The position numbers and the translations under genes were made by a program. This document shows positions 41,840 through 52,045 of a DNA stretch of 64,000 nt, one piece after another; within the stretch, counting starts at the first letter, position 1, and each line of letters begins with the position of its first letter. The notes beneath the pieces were generated by a model. The model ran no database searches. It was not told the origin of the DNA and saw nothing but the letters and a program-made list of their open reading frames with translations. This stretch comes from Sepioteuthis lessoniana (Eukaryota; Mollusca; Cephalopoda; Myopsida; Loliginidae): positions 85,333,609 through 85,397,608 of the forward strand of contig OY757912.1 in the NCBI GenBank assembly GCA_963585895.1, given 5' to 3'.

Positions 41840-42480
41840 AAATGCCATCTGGACGTGAGGACACTTCAGAAGGACGATATGCCATAAAATTCTGTTTTAA
41901 ACTTGGAAAAAATGCCAGGGAAACGTATGGAATGCTTCACACTGCTTTTGGAGCATCTTGCATGAATTGAGCATCAGTTTTTGAGTGGCATAAGAGATTC
42001 AAGGAAGGCAGGGATTCAGTGAGGGATGATTAGAGGTGTTTGAGGAGTAAGGAAGTCAATAGACCAGACTTGATTGGCCAAACGGTTAGTGTTAGGGTTA
42101 CTATATTGATGTTTTAAGGGAGTTCAGGAAGACATTCCGCCGGAAGAGGCCAGCACTTTTCAAATCGGGTCCGTGGAATTTCCAGAAAGACAATGCACCA
42201 GTCCACAACTCCATCCTTGTCACAGACTATTTGACCAAGATGGGTATCAAGACAGTTCCACACCCTCCGTATAGTCAAGACGTTGGTCCCTGTGACTTTT
42301 GGTTATTCCCTAAGCTCAGAGGCTGTCGTTATGAGACAACTGAGGAGATGTAAGAGGTTGTGACGAAGGTCATTGACACGCTCACACAAGAGGACTTCCA
42401 TGGGGCCTTCCCGAAGTTGTTGGAACGGTACAAAAATGCATGGCAGCTGTTGGAGATTACTTCAAAGGGGAATAGAGTTT
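41840..42480 (+). pseudogene. Mar-1 transposase relic
   Basis: MPSGREDTSEGRYAIKFCFK, then GKNARETYGMLHTAF, FEWHKRFKEGRDSVRDD and RSKEVNRPDLIGQT up to the deletion junction. After it, shifted frames carry the LREFRK region and the QDNAP and CDFWLFPKLRG motifs. The first catalytic Asp region is deleted. Confidence 0.85.
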
Positions 42481-42544
42481 AATGTGTGCACTATCAATAA
42501 AAGTGCCCATACGAAAAATTTGGAAACGTATTTAATGATCCTCG

Positions 42545-43210
42545 TATGATTTGTAAACACATTTTCTTGATAAGATTTTGAAACAAGCCTGAGCTCATTA
42601 TATTTGCACACTGTTAAATAGCTTCAAGTATTGCTACATAACAGTCACAATTTCTCATCAGTCATTTGTTTGCTTACATCTAAATAGTTATACATGACAT
42701 GTAAGTGATTAGTTTGTCGATAATTTCATTTTTAAATGAGATAAAAATAATTTGTTTGCACACTAATTTTGCTAGTGCTTCAGCATAGTTCATCATCATC
42801 ATGTCACGCTGCCAGCACGGATCTCTCTGACCCTCTCCCGCCACCTGTCTCTATCGTCCATTGCTCCCGGTTGGTCTTCAAGGCTACATCCTGTATCGGC
42901 ACGGAGCTAGTTAAATGATTTCAGTTATTGGTATATAACACTAATAATTCTTTTCAGTGCTAATCATTTGCTTGCACTCAGTTTAAATGTCAAACAGTTT
43001 TATTTGACTCATAGATTGAACCACTCCGGGTCAGATTGAACCTGAGAGCAATGGTAAGGAAGGGGTACTCCGCATTCCCTAAAGCTCCAGCATCACTGGA
43101 ACTTCACCATCAGATTGTTTAGTGTCATACCCAGGACTCTCATGGGGGGTTCTTACCCCTCTGCTGTGATGCAATTGGTGTATTCTACAGCCCCAGCCGA
43201 CTGGACTGAG
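42545..43210 (-). repeat. Rep-A, continuation, with LINE-T insert
   Basis: TATGATTTGTAAACACATTT continues the tail cut at 41349. Middle units, then the LINE-T insert 42791-42907, more middle, then a head ending CCCCAGCCGACTGG at about 43203. Confidence 0.85.
42791..42907 (-). mobile_element. LINE-T 3' end fragment in Rep-A
   Basis: (CAT)4 then complement of the LINE-T C-terminus (GACCCTCTCCCGCCACCTGT). TAGTT on both sides is a short candidate target duplication. Same orientation and similar length to the 36647 insert. Confidence 0.85.
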
Positions 43211-43264
43211 TGAGTAATGAAGGAAATGACTTAAAAATGAGAAAAAGTGTGAGGAGAGTGTGCT

Positions 43265-44004
43265 TTAATTAAATAGTGGGAAGGAGAAAGAAGAGTGTAT
43301 GTGTGTGTGTGTGTAAAAGAAATAGAGGGTGAAAGAGATCAGAAGGAGAGCGTGTGATCGAAGCAGAGACTGAGGGTAGGGAGTAGTGGTTAAAAAAAAA
43401 GGGTCGGGTGAGATTAAAAATAGAGAGAGAATGAGAGTGAGAGGGGGGGTGGAGAATGTTTGTGACAAGAACAAAAGTAGAGACAATGGTGTTGTAAAAG
43501 ATAGAGGAAAAAATGAGAGAGAGAGAGAGAGAGAGATGGGGAGTGCATGTAGAAAGAGCAAAGGAAAGAGAAGGAGACTGAGAGTGAGAGGGAGGGAAAG
43601 AGAAATGTCGGGAAGAAGAACAGAAGTAGGGAGAAGGGCGTTTTGAAAGATGCAGAGGAAAAATGAGAAGGGAGGAAGAGAGAGATTGCCTGTAAAAAGA
43701 ATTAGAGCCAAGTAAAGAGAAAAAGACATAGAGAGAGAAAGAAAGAAAGAGAGAGAGAGAAAGAAAGAGAGAGAGAAAGAAAGAGAGAGAGAGATGGGGA
43801 GTGCATGTAGAAAGAGCAAAGGAAAGAGAAGGAGACTGAGAGTGAGAGGGAGGGAAAGAGAAATGTCGGGAAGAAGAACAGAAGTAGGGAGAAGGGCGTT
43901 TTGAAAGATGCAGAGGAAAAATGAGAAGGGAGGAAGAGAGAGATTGCCTGTAAAAAGAATTAGAGCCAAGAAAAGGGGAAAAGACATAGAGAGAGAAAGA
44001 ATAA

Positions 44005-44035
<31 letters not shown>

Positions 44036-44110
44036 AAGAAAGAGAGAAAGAGAGAGAGAGAGGGAGAGTGAGGGTAAGTTGAAAGCAAAAGAGATGAAAT
44101 ACATGTATGC
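43265..44110. repeat. GA-rich block with 258-bp duplication
   Basis: 43535-43740 recurs at 43793-43998 with about 98% identity (GATGGGGAGTGCATGTAGAA to ATTAGAGCCAAG), offset 258 bp. (GA)n and (GAAA)n lie between and around. The two long minus frames repeat the same peptide and are composition artefacts. Confidence 0.9.
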
Positions 44111-44111
44111 C

Positions 44112-44143
<32 letters not shown>

Positions 44144-44275
44144 AATATGTGTGAGAAATGCAAGAATATCAATTACACACACGCTCACACGCAATGTATG
44201 TATGTATATATGTGTGTGTGAATGTATGTATGTGAGTGTGAGTGTGTGTATGTTTGTGTGTGTGTAATTACTATT
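44111..44275. repeat. (CA)n, (TA)n and TG-rich
   Basis: Short CA and TA runs then TGTG/TATG stretches. Confidence 0.9.
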
Positions 44276-45064
44276 TTGACATTTCTTACATGTCTGACTT
44301 GTTGCAAATATATCCGCGAACTTTTCGCCTCTTTTTTTTGTTGATCAACAAGTATTCTTTTCTTGTTTATTTTTCGTTGTATATATTTTTTGTTTGTTTT
44401 TGTTTGAATCTCAAAAGGTCAAATCGATAATTCAGTGGATCAAGTGAAATGCGGAAACCACAGCGAATGACTTGTGAGAGACATTCACAAATGAACCAGT
44501 GGCGCTAAATGCTGAAGTGAAGATCAACTTGAAAGAGTTTTCAAACTTTCTTCCACGGTTTTTTAACGAAGCTATTTTAAAGTTCATTCGCGGTTATTCG
44601 GCGCCGGTATTTCAGATACTAGCAAGCATATCCAACCTCCAATGGGAAAAATACGCAAAAATCGAATGTATATATACGTCAGTAGTTTCACTACGAGTAA
44701 CAACGAAAATCATTCGTTTTTGACCTTTGGATATTGACGATTCGAAAGTAAATGTTACCGACTAGATCACTTATTAAATAAACCAATGGCCAGGAAAAAA
44801 AGTGTTGTTAGAGTGCAACATCTCTTTCAGTAGGCTAGGTGATGGAATATGTACCTGACCGAGCACCCTGGAATAATCTTGCCGTACTCACTATCTAAGT
44901 ATCCTCAAAGTGGAAGTAAGGCAGAAGTGTGCTGTGAACCCTTATATATATATATATATATATAGTATTATTCGGTCCAGTTAAAGCAGAGTCGGGAGTA
45001 ATTTCTTCAGGACAAGAAAATCATTCAGGAGCTGAACATTTAAATTTTCCTGGTGGAGAGCTCA
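44276..45064. other. Unassigned, short (TA)n at 44943
   Basis: A 74-codon plus frame at 44499-44723 reads smoothly but has no known domain. No repeat family recognised. Confidence 0.45.
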
Positions 45065-45178
45065 AAATTATATTTTTCTTCGTGTTTTTGGTTCACACCA
45101 GAAACTAAAAAACAGGATGGAAATAAATTTATAATCCTAGAATAACCGGTCTTTGGTTTTTTCTTTAAAGAAAGTAAA

Positions 45179-45240
<62 letters not shown>

Positions 45241-45247
45241 GTGTGTC
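45065..45247 (+). repeat. Rep-D plus (TA)n(TG)n
   Basis: TTTTTCTTCGTGTTTTTGGT, TCACCAGAAACTAAAAAACA and AACCGGTCTTTGGTTTTTTC, then (TA)n to 45224 and (TG)n. Confidence 0.85.
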
Positions 45248-45365
45248 GGGACTACGCCGATGACATAGCGATACTAGCAAATACACCCAACCAAGCCGAA
45301 ACACTACTGCATAGTTTATAACGAGCCGCTGCAGGCATTGGCCTCCATTTCAAATCAACGAATTT
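45248..45365 (+). mobile_element. LINE-T reverse transcriptase palm fragment
   Basis: Encodes RDYADDIAILANTPNQAETL, with the YADD box at 45253-45264, then LHSL and after a stop RAAAGIGLHFKSTN. It would sit immediately upstream of the segment at 49358 in an intact element. Begins directly after (TG)n. Confidence 0.85.
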
Positions 45366-45892
45366 TCATAATAAAAAGTGGTAATTTGTTATGCCAAAAA
45401 AGGTTGGAGAAGCAGTAATTTTTGTAAGCATATTTGTGGACTTTTTGACCAATCGGCGCTTACGGGAGATATTTATAATTTTTTTGAGATTCGCAGACGA
45501 CAATATTTGACTCACCACGAAAAATTTGAAAGATCAAAACCCAAAATTATTTAAGAAATCTTTTTCTCCCGAGATTATTAAAGATATGTATTTAACCAAT
45601 TAGAATCATAGATAAATTAACTTTCTATCGAATTTCAGGTATACGTCAATCTTATAAATAAGCGAGGTTAATTGTAAACAAGGATTCGATTTATGGATCC
45701 ACTCTGTAAATCTACTCAAAACTTTTTTGACTTTATCTCTTTTGAGTGAAAATCTACCAAACTGTTCCATTAAGAATGCATTTCGTTTCAACATCGCTTA
45801 ACTATTCTTGATTGATTTATTTAGACATACCTGTACATCCATTTCAGTTTTTTTCCTACTGATGATATATGGTTAGTTAACAAATAAACATC
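45366..45892. other. Unassigned, no gene seen
   Basis: AT-rich, no repeats or boxes recognised. Confidence 0.45.
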
Positions 45893-46046
45893 CTTTCTCT
45901 CCAACACAATGCCACGTCTGAGAAGAGATGTGATGTTAATGCCTTTTCCAAGGACATTAGCGTGAAATGAAACAAGCTTCTCTTGGATTTGAACTCGGGT
46001 CCCCGATTCCATTTCTTACAACAATAACTGTTACTCTTAGTGCGTC
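45893..46046 (-). mobile_element. SINE-2 5' half
   Basis: TTTTCCAAGGACATTAGCGT, B-box complement GGATTTGAACTCGG, A-box side ACAATAACTGTTACTC at right; tail missing. Confidence 0.75.
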
Positions 46047-46051
46047 TCCAA

Positions 46052-46428
46052 ACTAAATTAACTTGCCGTATTGTGGATTTTGCCGTCACAGTGGATCACA
46101 CAAGGAAAATCAAAGAAAGCGAAAAGAGAGACAAGTATCAAGACCTTGCTAGAAAACTAAGAAAGCTGTGGAACATGAGAGTAATGGCAATACTAATTGT
46201 AATTAGTACGCTTGGATCGGCCCTTGGAAAGATAGCTGGTAGAGTTGGAAGTCGGTGGACGAATCGAGACCATCTAAACTACAGCATTACTAAGATCCGC
46301 CAGAAAAGAGTCCTGGAGACTTGAGGAGACTCGCTGTCACTTAGATTCCATTGAAAGACCATTAGCTTACGCTGGTGTGAAAGACTCAATAGAAGTAAAT
46401 CAACGATAATAATAATCTTATGAAAACA
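46052..46428 (+). mobile_element. LINE-R endonuclease C-terminal part and 3' end
   Basis: TCRIVDFAVTVDHTRKIKES, KRDKYQDLARKLRKLWNMRV and MAILIVISTLGSALGK, shift, then LNYSITKIRQKRVLET and the 3' end with (ATA)n. One of the more intact stretches, open for about 90 codons. Confidence 0.9.
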
Positions 46429-46433
46429 TGATG

Positions 46434-46726
46434 GAGGTGCCTGTGGTGTAATGGTTATCGTCGTAGGAAATGGACCCGGCGATACGAGTTCAAATCCTTG
46501 ACGAGACTGATTGCATTTCACATAGCACTAATACCCTTGGGAAAGGTATGAATCCAATTATTCTCCCTCCAGCTATGGGTAAATAGTAGGACAGACTAGG
46601 TTCTTCAGCCTTGGTAAGGCAACTAGTCTAGGAGAAGAAATACTCTGAATTGAAACCTGTTAAACTCCGCTTAAAAATCGACCTTGTGTTATATCCTGCC
46701 CGAGCAGAGGGGTTGGGTAAATATGA
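46434..46726 (+). mobile_element. SINE-2, complete
   Basis: GGAGGTGCCTGTGGTGTAAT, B box GAGTTCAAATCC, AATCCAATTATTCTCCCTCC, tail GCAGAGGGGTTGGGTAAATA. Lies just after LINE-R. Confidence 0.9.
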
Positions 46727-47044
46727 TTAGTAAATAGAAATAATTACTTGAAACCATAAAACTAATTGAATCGAATAGAAATGTCTGAACATAACATCAT
46801 TACGTCACAAACGCCTTCCATGAATATAAATATATCCTGAAAATTTTACAAGCATAAGTGAGTTAATGACAATTTATTTTATAAACCCTTACTCGCTTAT
46901 AAATTTTACATAGTGAATGAAATGCGAAACTCTTCAGCTTCGATGCGACATAAGGTTAGTTCATAAGCGATGTAAAGCTGACTTGAATTCAGAGTTTTTC
47001 TTCTTCTAGACAACCAGTCTAGCAGAAGAAACACTCTATCTGCT
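46727..47044. other. Rep-A trace and SINE-2 debris
   Basis: AGAAATAATTACTTGAAACC is a Rep-A middle phrase. 46985-47040 has SINE-2-like phrases around a TTCTTCTAGAC...GTCTAGCAGAAGA inverted motif. Otherwise unassigned. Confidence 0.4.
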
Positions 47045-47305
47045 AGCCATTAACCTTGCGGTGAGAGTGTTTGCCAATGGCCCGAAGACCTAAGTTCAAT
47101 CCCAGGTCGAGTTATACCAAAGACTCAAAAATGTTATATGATGCCTCCTTGCTTGACACTCAGCATTATAAGGTATGGATCAAGGGTAAAGTGGAGCAAT
47201 CCAGGGAAAGGAGTAGCGCCTTTCCCCACACCTCGGTGTAGTAGCTATTGAAAAGGGGACCTTCGGGTCACCCTAGACTAAGGTCGCCAACTTTACATTA
47301 GACTG
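47045..47305 (+). mobile_element. SINE-5
   Basis: A-box side CCTTGCGGTGAGAGTGTTTG, B box AAGTTCAATCCC, then CTCCTTGCTTGACACTCAGC, AGGAGTAGCGCCTTTCCCCA and TAAGGTCGCCAACTTTACAT. Same order as the 55089 copy. Confidence 0.85.
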
Positions 47306-47319
47306 GTTCTCATATAAAG

Positions 47320-47452
47320 GATAAGTAAATCAGTCGGTTCTACTTTTAAGGCGAAGTTAAAAGCAATCAGCCTCGTTCAGGATTTTGAACTTGGTTCGCT
47401 TATTCCATTTCATAAAATGATAATCGTTACGCTATACGCACCTCCATAGTGT
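47320..47452 (-). mobile_element. SINE-2 5' half, diverged
   Basis: GGATTTTGAACTTGG (B-box complement) and GATAATCGTTACGCTATACG (A-box side) at right. Confidence 0.6.
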
Positions 47453-47703
47453 ATTCAGAATTATTGCTAGCCTTAGTCATGTTACGTGAAAGCTTTCACT
47501 CGAACCTCTATACTCGTCGATCGCAGACAATTCAAATTGATTATTTTTTTTATCGGAAAAGGGATTAAGGGACAATATTTACAATGGTAGATGAGCAAAG
47601 GACCCTATCCAGAGAAGCTGTAGTTTTTAATTTGTAAATTTATTCACGCCCTTTTATTTAGACGCCAGGTTTACACACATTGTGTCTACCAATTAATTCT
47701 GTT
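47453..47703. other. Unassigned spacer
   Basis: No repeat or frame recognised. Confidence 0.4.
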
Positions 47704-47955
47704 GCTTTTAGATAGTTATTCAATTCCCGCGCATTTCATTAACTATCCATTTCCCGCGCTTTTATCTAGTAATTCGATTCTCGCAATTTTTATCTATTCG
47801 TTCAGTTCTCGCTTTTAATTAGTACCTCTGTTCCACTGCTATTTGTTGTCCAGCTGTTCTGTTTCCTGCGATTTTTATCAAGCAATCACGTTCCTTCTCT
47901 TTTGATTCGCTCGCTTTTTACGTGCTTTTATTTAACTGTTCTCAACTCAACTTTT
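47704..47955. repeat. Degenerate 27-bp minisatellite
   Basis: About nine units of TTTTATCTAGTAATTCGATT followed by CTCGCAA, with drift. The C-G-C at each unit end (CCCGCGC, CTCGCAA, TCTCGCT) keeps phase. Confidence 0.7.
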
Positions 47956-48539
47956 CTTTTGCTATTATTGTTGATTGGTCGTAAAAGGGAGGACAAAAGT
48001 GCGTGACGCCATGTTTTTTTGTTTTTTCTAAAACTTTTTTTTTTTTACACCTTTTCATTTCTTCGTTGTTTTCTGTCCTCGGCTCAATCTTTTTTTCAGG
48101 GGAGGGGTAACGGTCACAAGTCGAATGAATAGGAACGTTTAAGAAGTATGAAACTATGCATTTGTAAAAACACAAAAAGAAAAACAAAAGAGTCCTTAAC
48201 TTTGTAGACGACGATTCTCGTCAAGGAAATGTCAATTCGTGACTTGTTTCAAATGATATTGGGTTGCCATGAAAAGTAAGAGGTTCAATAGTATGTTGTG
48301 GAGAAAGTGAGATTGAAATTGTGATTCTGTAAGGTTGAGTAAAAAGTTTTGAAATATTTCGTTAATATGAGGAATTATTCCATAACTCTAGATGCCTTTG
48401 CCAAAGTCGTGAATTATACTGGACTGAAATACTTAGCTCTCCAATGCTGTATAGCACAGCTTTAGAATCCACGGTTTGATCTTTTCTAACCATCAAGGTT
48501 CTTGTAACCTAAGCTAAATATCTTGAACTATCTGTTCCC
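47956..48539. other. Unassigned, no gene seen
   Basis: Normal-complexity sequence with short T runs at 48016 and 48036. Confidence 0.45.
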
Positions 48540-48648
48540 TGTACCATGATCTACAGTGACTTCACCTTTCGCACCGCAAATATTTTTAGTTGCTTTCGCG
48601 ACATTATAGCCCAATTTGAACTCGTAAAGTTCTCGAATTAGACTAACC
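48540..48648 (-). pseudogene. Mar-2 transposase N-terminal relic
   Basis: Minus strand encodes IRELYEFKLGYNVAKATKNI, CGAKGEVTVDHGT, the same mariner segment as at 15840. About 35 codons remain. Confidence 0.8.
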
Positions 48649-49349
48649 CAGCCGACTGAGGTTGTAGAATACATCAACTGCATCTCTGCAGAGATGTAAG
48701 ACCCGACCCCCAACGAGTCTCCTGAATATGATACGAAACCATCTGTTGATGGGGCTCCAATTTTGGAGATTCAGGGAATGCGGAGTACTTCTTCCTTACC
48801 ATTGCTTCCAGGTCCACTTTGACCTGGAGTAATAGCACCTGAATGGGTATTATCTATGAGTCAAATGGGACTGTGTCCAAACAATTGACTTGCATTAAAT
48901 TGAATTGTTTGAAATAGAACTATTTAACCATTTAACAGTCTAAACAAATGAATGATGTTTAATTGAATTGTTAGCAATACATAGTTATATTTGGAACGCT
49001 TGAGTAATATTGACTAAAATTATTAGTGTTGAATAGCAGTACTTAAAACTCTTTACCTGTGTAGCTAAATTGAATCATTGGTATTACAAAGAAATACTTG
49101 GAACCCTATAAATGAATGAAGAATGTTCAATTGAATAATTAGAGTTTAATAATAACACTTGTAATTACTTCACCGTGTGCAAACAAATGATTAATATTAA
49201 ATAGAATAATTTGTGTTCGATAGTAACAATTGAAACCGTTTAACTGTTTTGAAACAATAGCAATACAAGTTGTTAAACAAATCAGTTCTAACTCATTTAA
49301 AAATGACATTACTAACAAAATATTCACTTACAAATCATATACACATCAT
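48649..49349 (+). repeat. Rep-A, head and long middle
   Basis: Head CCCAGCCGACTGAGGTTGTA; AATCCTGAATATGATACGAA-type phrase; at least five middle units (ATACTTGGAACCCTATAAAT); TCAGTTCTAACTCATTTAAA; ends where LINE-T begins. Confidence 0.85.
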
Positions 49350-50040
49350 TAGAATATGTGCAAGTAGGCCTCTATGTTAATGCACACAAAACGGAATATA
49401 TGTGCTATAACCAAACGGGGGACATCTCCACTCTAGAAGGAACCCCACTTAAACTAGTAGACAAATTCACGTACCTAGGAAGCAGCGTCGAATCAACCGA
49501 AAAGGACATCGAAACGAGGCTAACGAAAGCATGGACAGCTATCAATAGGCTATCGATTATATGGAAATCAGACCTAACCGATAAAATGAAACGCAGCTTC
49601 TTCCAGGCAGCGGTCACATCGATACTGCTATATGGATGCACTACATGGACGCTAACAAAACGGCTGGAGAAGAAACTGGATGGCAATTACACAAGAATGC
49701 TGCGTGCAATCCTGAACAAGTCCTGGCAGCAGCACCCCACAAGACACCAACTGTACGGCCACCTGCCCCCTATCACGAAAACTATTCAAGTTAGACGAAC
49801 CAGACATGCAGGACACTGCTGGAGAAGCAGAGATGAACTCATAAGAGATGTACTCTTATGGATCCCCACACATGGCCGCGCAAAAGCAGGACGACCAGCT
49901 CGAACGTACATTCAGCAGCTATGTGAGGATACAGGCTGTTGTCCTGAAGACCTACCTAGGGCGATGAACGATAGGGAGGAGTGGCGAGAGAGGGTCAGGG
50001 ATATCCGTGCTACCAGCGCGATATGATGATGATGATGATG
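49350..50040 (+). mobile_element. LINE-T fragment, 5'-truncated, with (GAT)n end
   Basis: Starts in the reverse transcriptase palm/thumb region and runs to a (GATGAT)n terminus at 50026-50040. The variable simple-repeat 3' end and the YLGS/LYGC region are typical of RTE-clade LINEs. Confidence 0.9.
49358..50026 (+). pseudogene. LINE-T reverse transcriptase C-terminal region, open frame
   Basis: 222 codons with no stop. NAHKTEYMCYN at about residue 8, FTYLGSSVES at 37-46, LLYGCTTWTLTKRLEKKLDG at about 90-109, MLRAILNKSWQQ at about 114, and YGHLPPITKTIQVRRTRHAG. The C-terminal part is CWRSRDELIRDVLLW, then EDLPRAMNDREEWRERVRDI. No start of its own; the palm YADD and endonuclease are missing. 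Unusually intact, so probably a late insertion. Confidence 0.9.
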
Positions 50041-50296
50041 ACATAACAATATTGGAAACATTTAACTTTGTGGAAACAAATGATTTATAGATAATAGAAT
50101 TATTTGTATTAGATAGAAATACTTGAAACCATTGAACTGTGTGCAAAAATTGAGCTTGGGGTCGTTCCTAAATTTTATCAACAAAATGAGTTTAGGAAAC
50201 ATATATTTAATGTAGATCTATAAAGAAGCTTTGGCATTAAATAAACTACAATGGTTGATATACCAGAAAACCCAACCCAACCCAACCAAACTCGAA
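50041..50296 (+). repeat. Rep-A middle and tail
   Basis: Two middle units, GAGCTTGGGGTCGTTCCTAA, TTTGGCATTAAATAAACTAC, GTTGATATACCAGAAAACCC, ending (AACCC)n. Confidence 0.85.
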
Positions 50297-51382
50297 TTAG
50301 ACTATGCTGCACGTTCTTCTGCTCGGCTTTCAAACCACGTACAGGATGAAGCAATGCTCAAGTGTCAGTGCACCAACTACCACGATACTACCACAGCACG
50401 CATCTTTCATGGATACAACTGCTCTAGTCAGGTGATATGAGCGCTGTAAACTAGCGCATAACAAAATAATGTAAAAGCTTTGACTCATCCTAATTAAAAA
50501 GCGAAAAAAATTATTCTGACCAATATTCTAATTTTCAACACTTGCTCGGTGTTTTCAATAAAGATATTTCATTGATCATCCGTGGGCAACCAGTGAGAAA
50601 TGAACAATCCGTCTTTATTCTCTAAAAGGGCAAAGCTGAATTGATTAATTTACCGAGTGTTGCTCGAGGAATATCAGACATCGATACGTTTTGAGATCGA
50701 AAAGATGAATTCATTGTTTCGAAAAACAAAACCAAAAGCAAATAACCAACCAACCAACCAAACAAACAAACAAGCAACTAAATAAACAAAGAAACAAACA
50801 AAATGATATCAGGTGATACAAGCGTTGGTCCATAACTTTTCAATTTTCAGTTTAATCGTTCACAAACTCTTGCTCGCACCTGCGAAATGGAAAGTAATTT
50901 GTCATTAAATTACGTTAAGCATAAATTTAATCAGCCCCTTCTTGCTTTAAAGCCGCCTTCAGCAGCGTTTAAACCTGATGTCGACACACGAATCTGTTGT
51001 GATGGGGTGGGGTCCTATTCAAACAACGATCTATGAAGATACTCGTGCTTGAATTTAGAAAGGAGTGAAAAATTCTAATTGGCCCCTCATTGTTGTCTCT
51101 AACTTAAAAAATTTGGATGATTAAAATATAATGTTTAGCAACTCTTTACATGTTTAACTGAAACGTTGGACTCTCACACAACAAAACTGACAGAAGATTC
51201 CACTATATATACCTTTAAAAAATCGCTAGGTAAGTAAGGTTTTCCAAAAATATATTTGCTCTATATTCTAATTTTATTAATATGTTACATTGAGCTCTCT
51301 ACTGGATTTTGAATTACATGGATATTGAAGAAAGAAAATTCTAAAATAGAATCCTTCATACCATCGGTTGACTTGGCTTTGG

Positions 51383-51384
<2 letters not shown>
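50297..51384. other. Unassigned 1.1 kb, no gene seen
   Basis: (AACC)/(AAAC)-type run at 50741-50795; the rest looks single-copy and AT-rich. No exon-like frame. Confidence 0.45.
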
Positions 51385-51427
<43 letters not shown>

Positions 51428-51568
51428 AACACACTATTAAACACACACGCACACGTAACACACACATACAGTTTTGGTCAGCATTATTAGCACCCATTCA
51501 CTTTTTTTTTTTTGCAAAATCTTCAGAAATAAACAGACAATAAACGCTACACAATACACAAAGTAGTA
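51385..51568 (+). repeat. (TA)n plus Rep-F copy 1
   Basis: (TA)n 51385-51424, then ACACACTATTAAACACACAC, ACAGTTTTGGTCAGCATTAT and AAATCTTCAGAAATAAACAG to ACAAAGTAGTAATG. Confidence 0.85.
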
Positions 51569-51794
51569 ATGTACATACAAAAGTTACATTGCATTTGTAA
51601 TACATCCTCGCCTGATGAAGCCACAAAGTTGGGCTGATAGTACTTGGGAAATAACTAATTATGGAAGCTTTATCAACCAATTCCTGTCGAATATCATAAG
51701 ATCAATACGGCAATTCGAAAGGATTAACAAAAAAACATGTAGACAGAAAATGTCTATTATGTTCGATCAAATATGTATCAATCAAGCCATGCAG

Positions 51795-51796
<2 letters not shown>
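51569..51796. other. Unassigned spacer
   Basis: Unique-looking sequence between two Rep-F copies. Confidence 0.4.
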
Positions 51797-51850
<54 letters not shown>

Positions 51851-51978
51851 AAACACTATTACACGCACACTTATAACAGACACATACAGTTTTGGTCAGC
51901 ATTATTAGGAACCGTTAATTTTTTGGCAAAATCTTCAGAAATAAACAGGAAATATACGATACACAACACACAAAGTAG

Positions 51979-52043
<65 letters not shown>
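51797..52043 (+). repeat. (TA)n, Rep-F copy 2, (TA)n
   Basis: Rep-F 51848-51980 is about 88% like copy 1 and is enclosed by TA arrays of about 27 and 32 units. Confidence 0.9.

Positions 52044-52045
<2 letters not shown>

Larger units (their letters stand above)
41350..42544 (+). mobile_element. Mar-1 mariner, deletion derivative, carrying SINE-2
   Basis: Left end CGTGGTGCCTTCCAACAGTT; right end AAACGTATTTAATGATCCTCG; TA on both sides. About 897 bp without the SINE-2. Same internal deletion junction as the other copies (about 42077-42116). Confidence 0.9.

Noticed and set aside
43265-44194. 309- and 285-codon minus-strand frames
   Set aside because: GA-rich DNA with an internal duplication; the repeated Ser/Leu/Phe peptide follows composition and overlapping frames are equally open.
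50741-50795. (AACC)/(AAAC) run as a SINE-1 or Rep-A end
   Set aside because: No shared tail precedes it, so it is treated as simple sequence.
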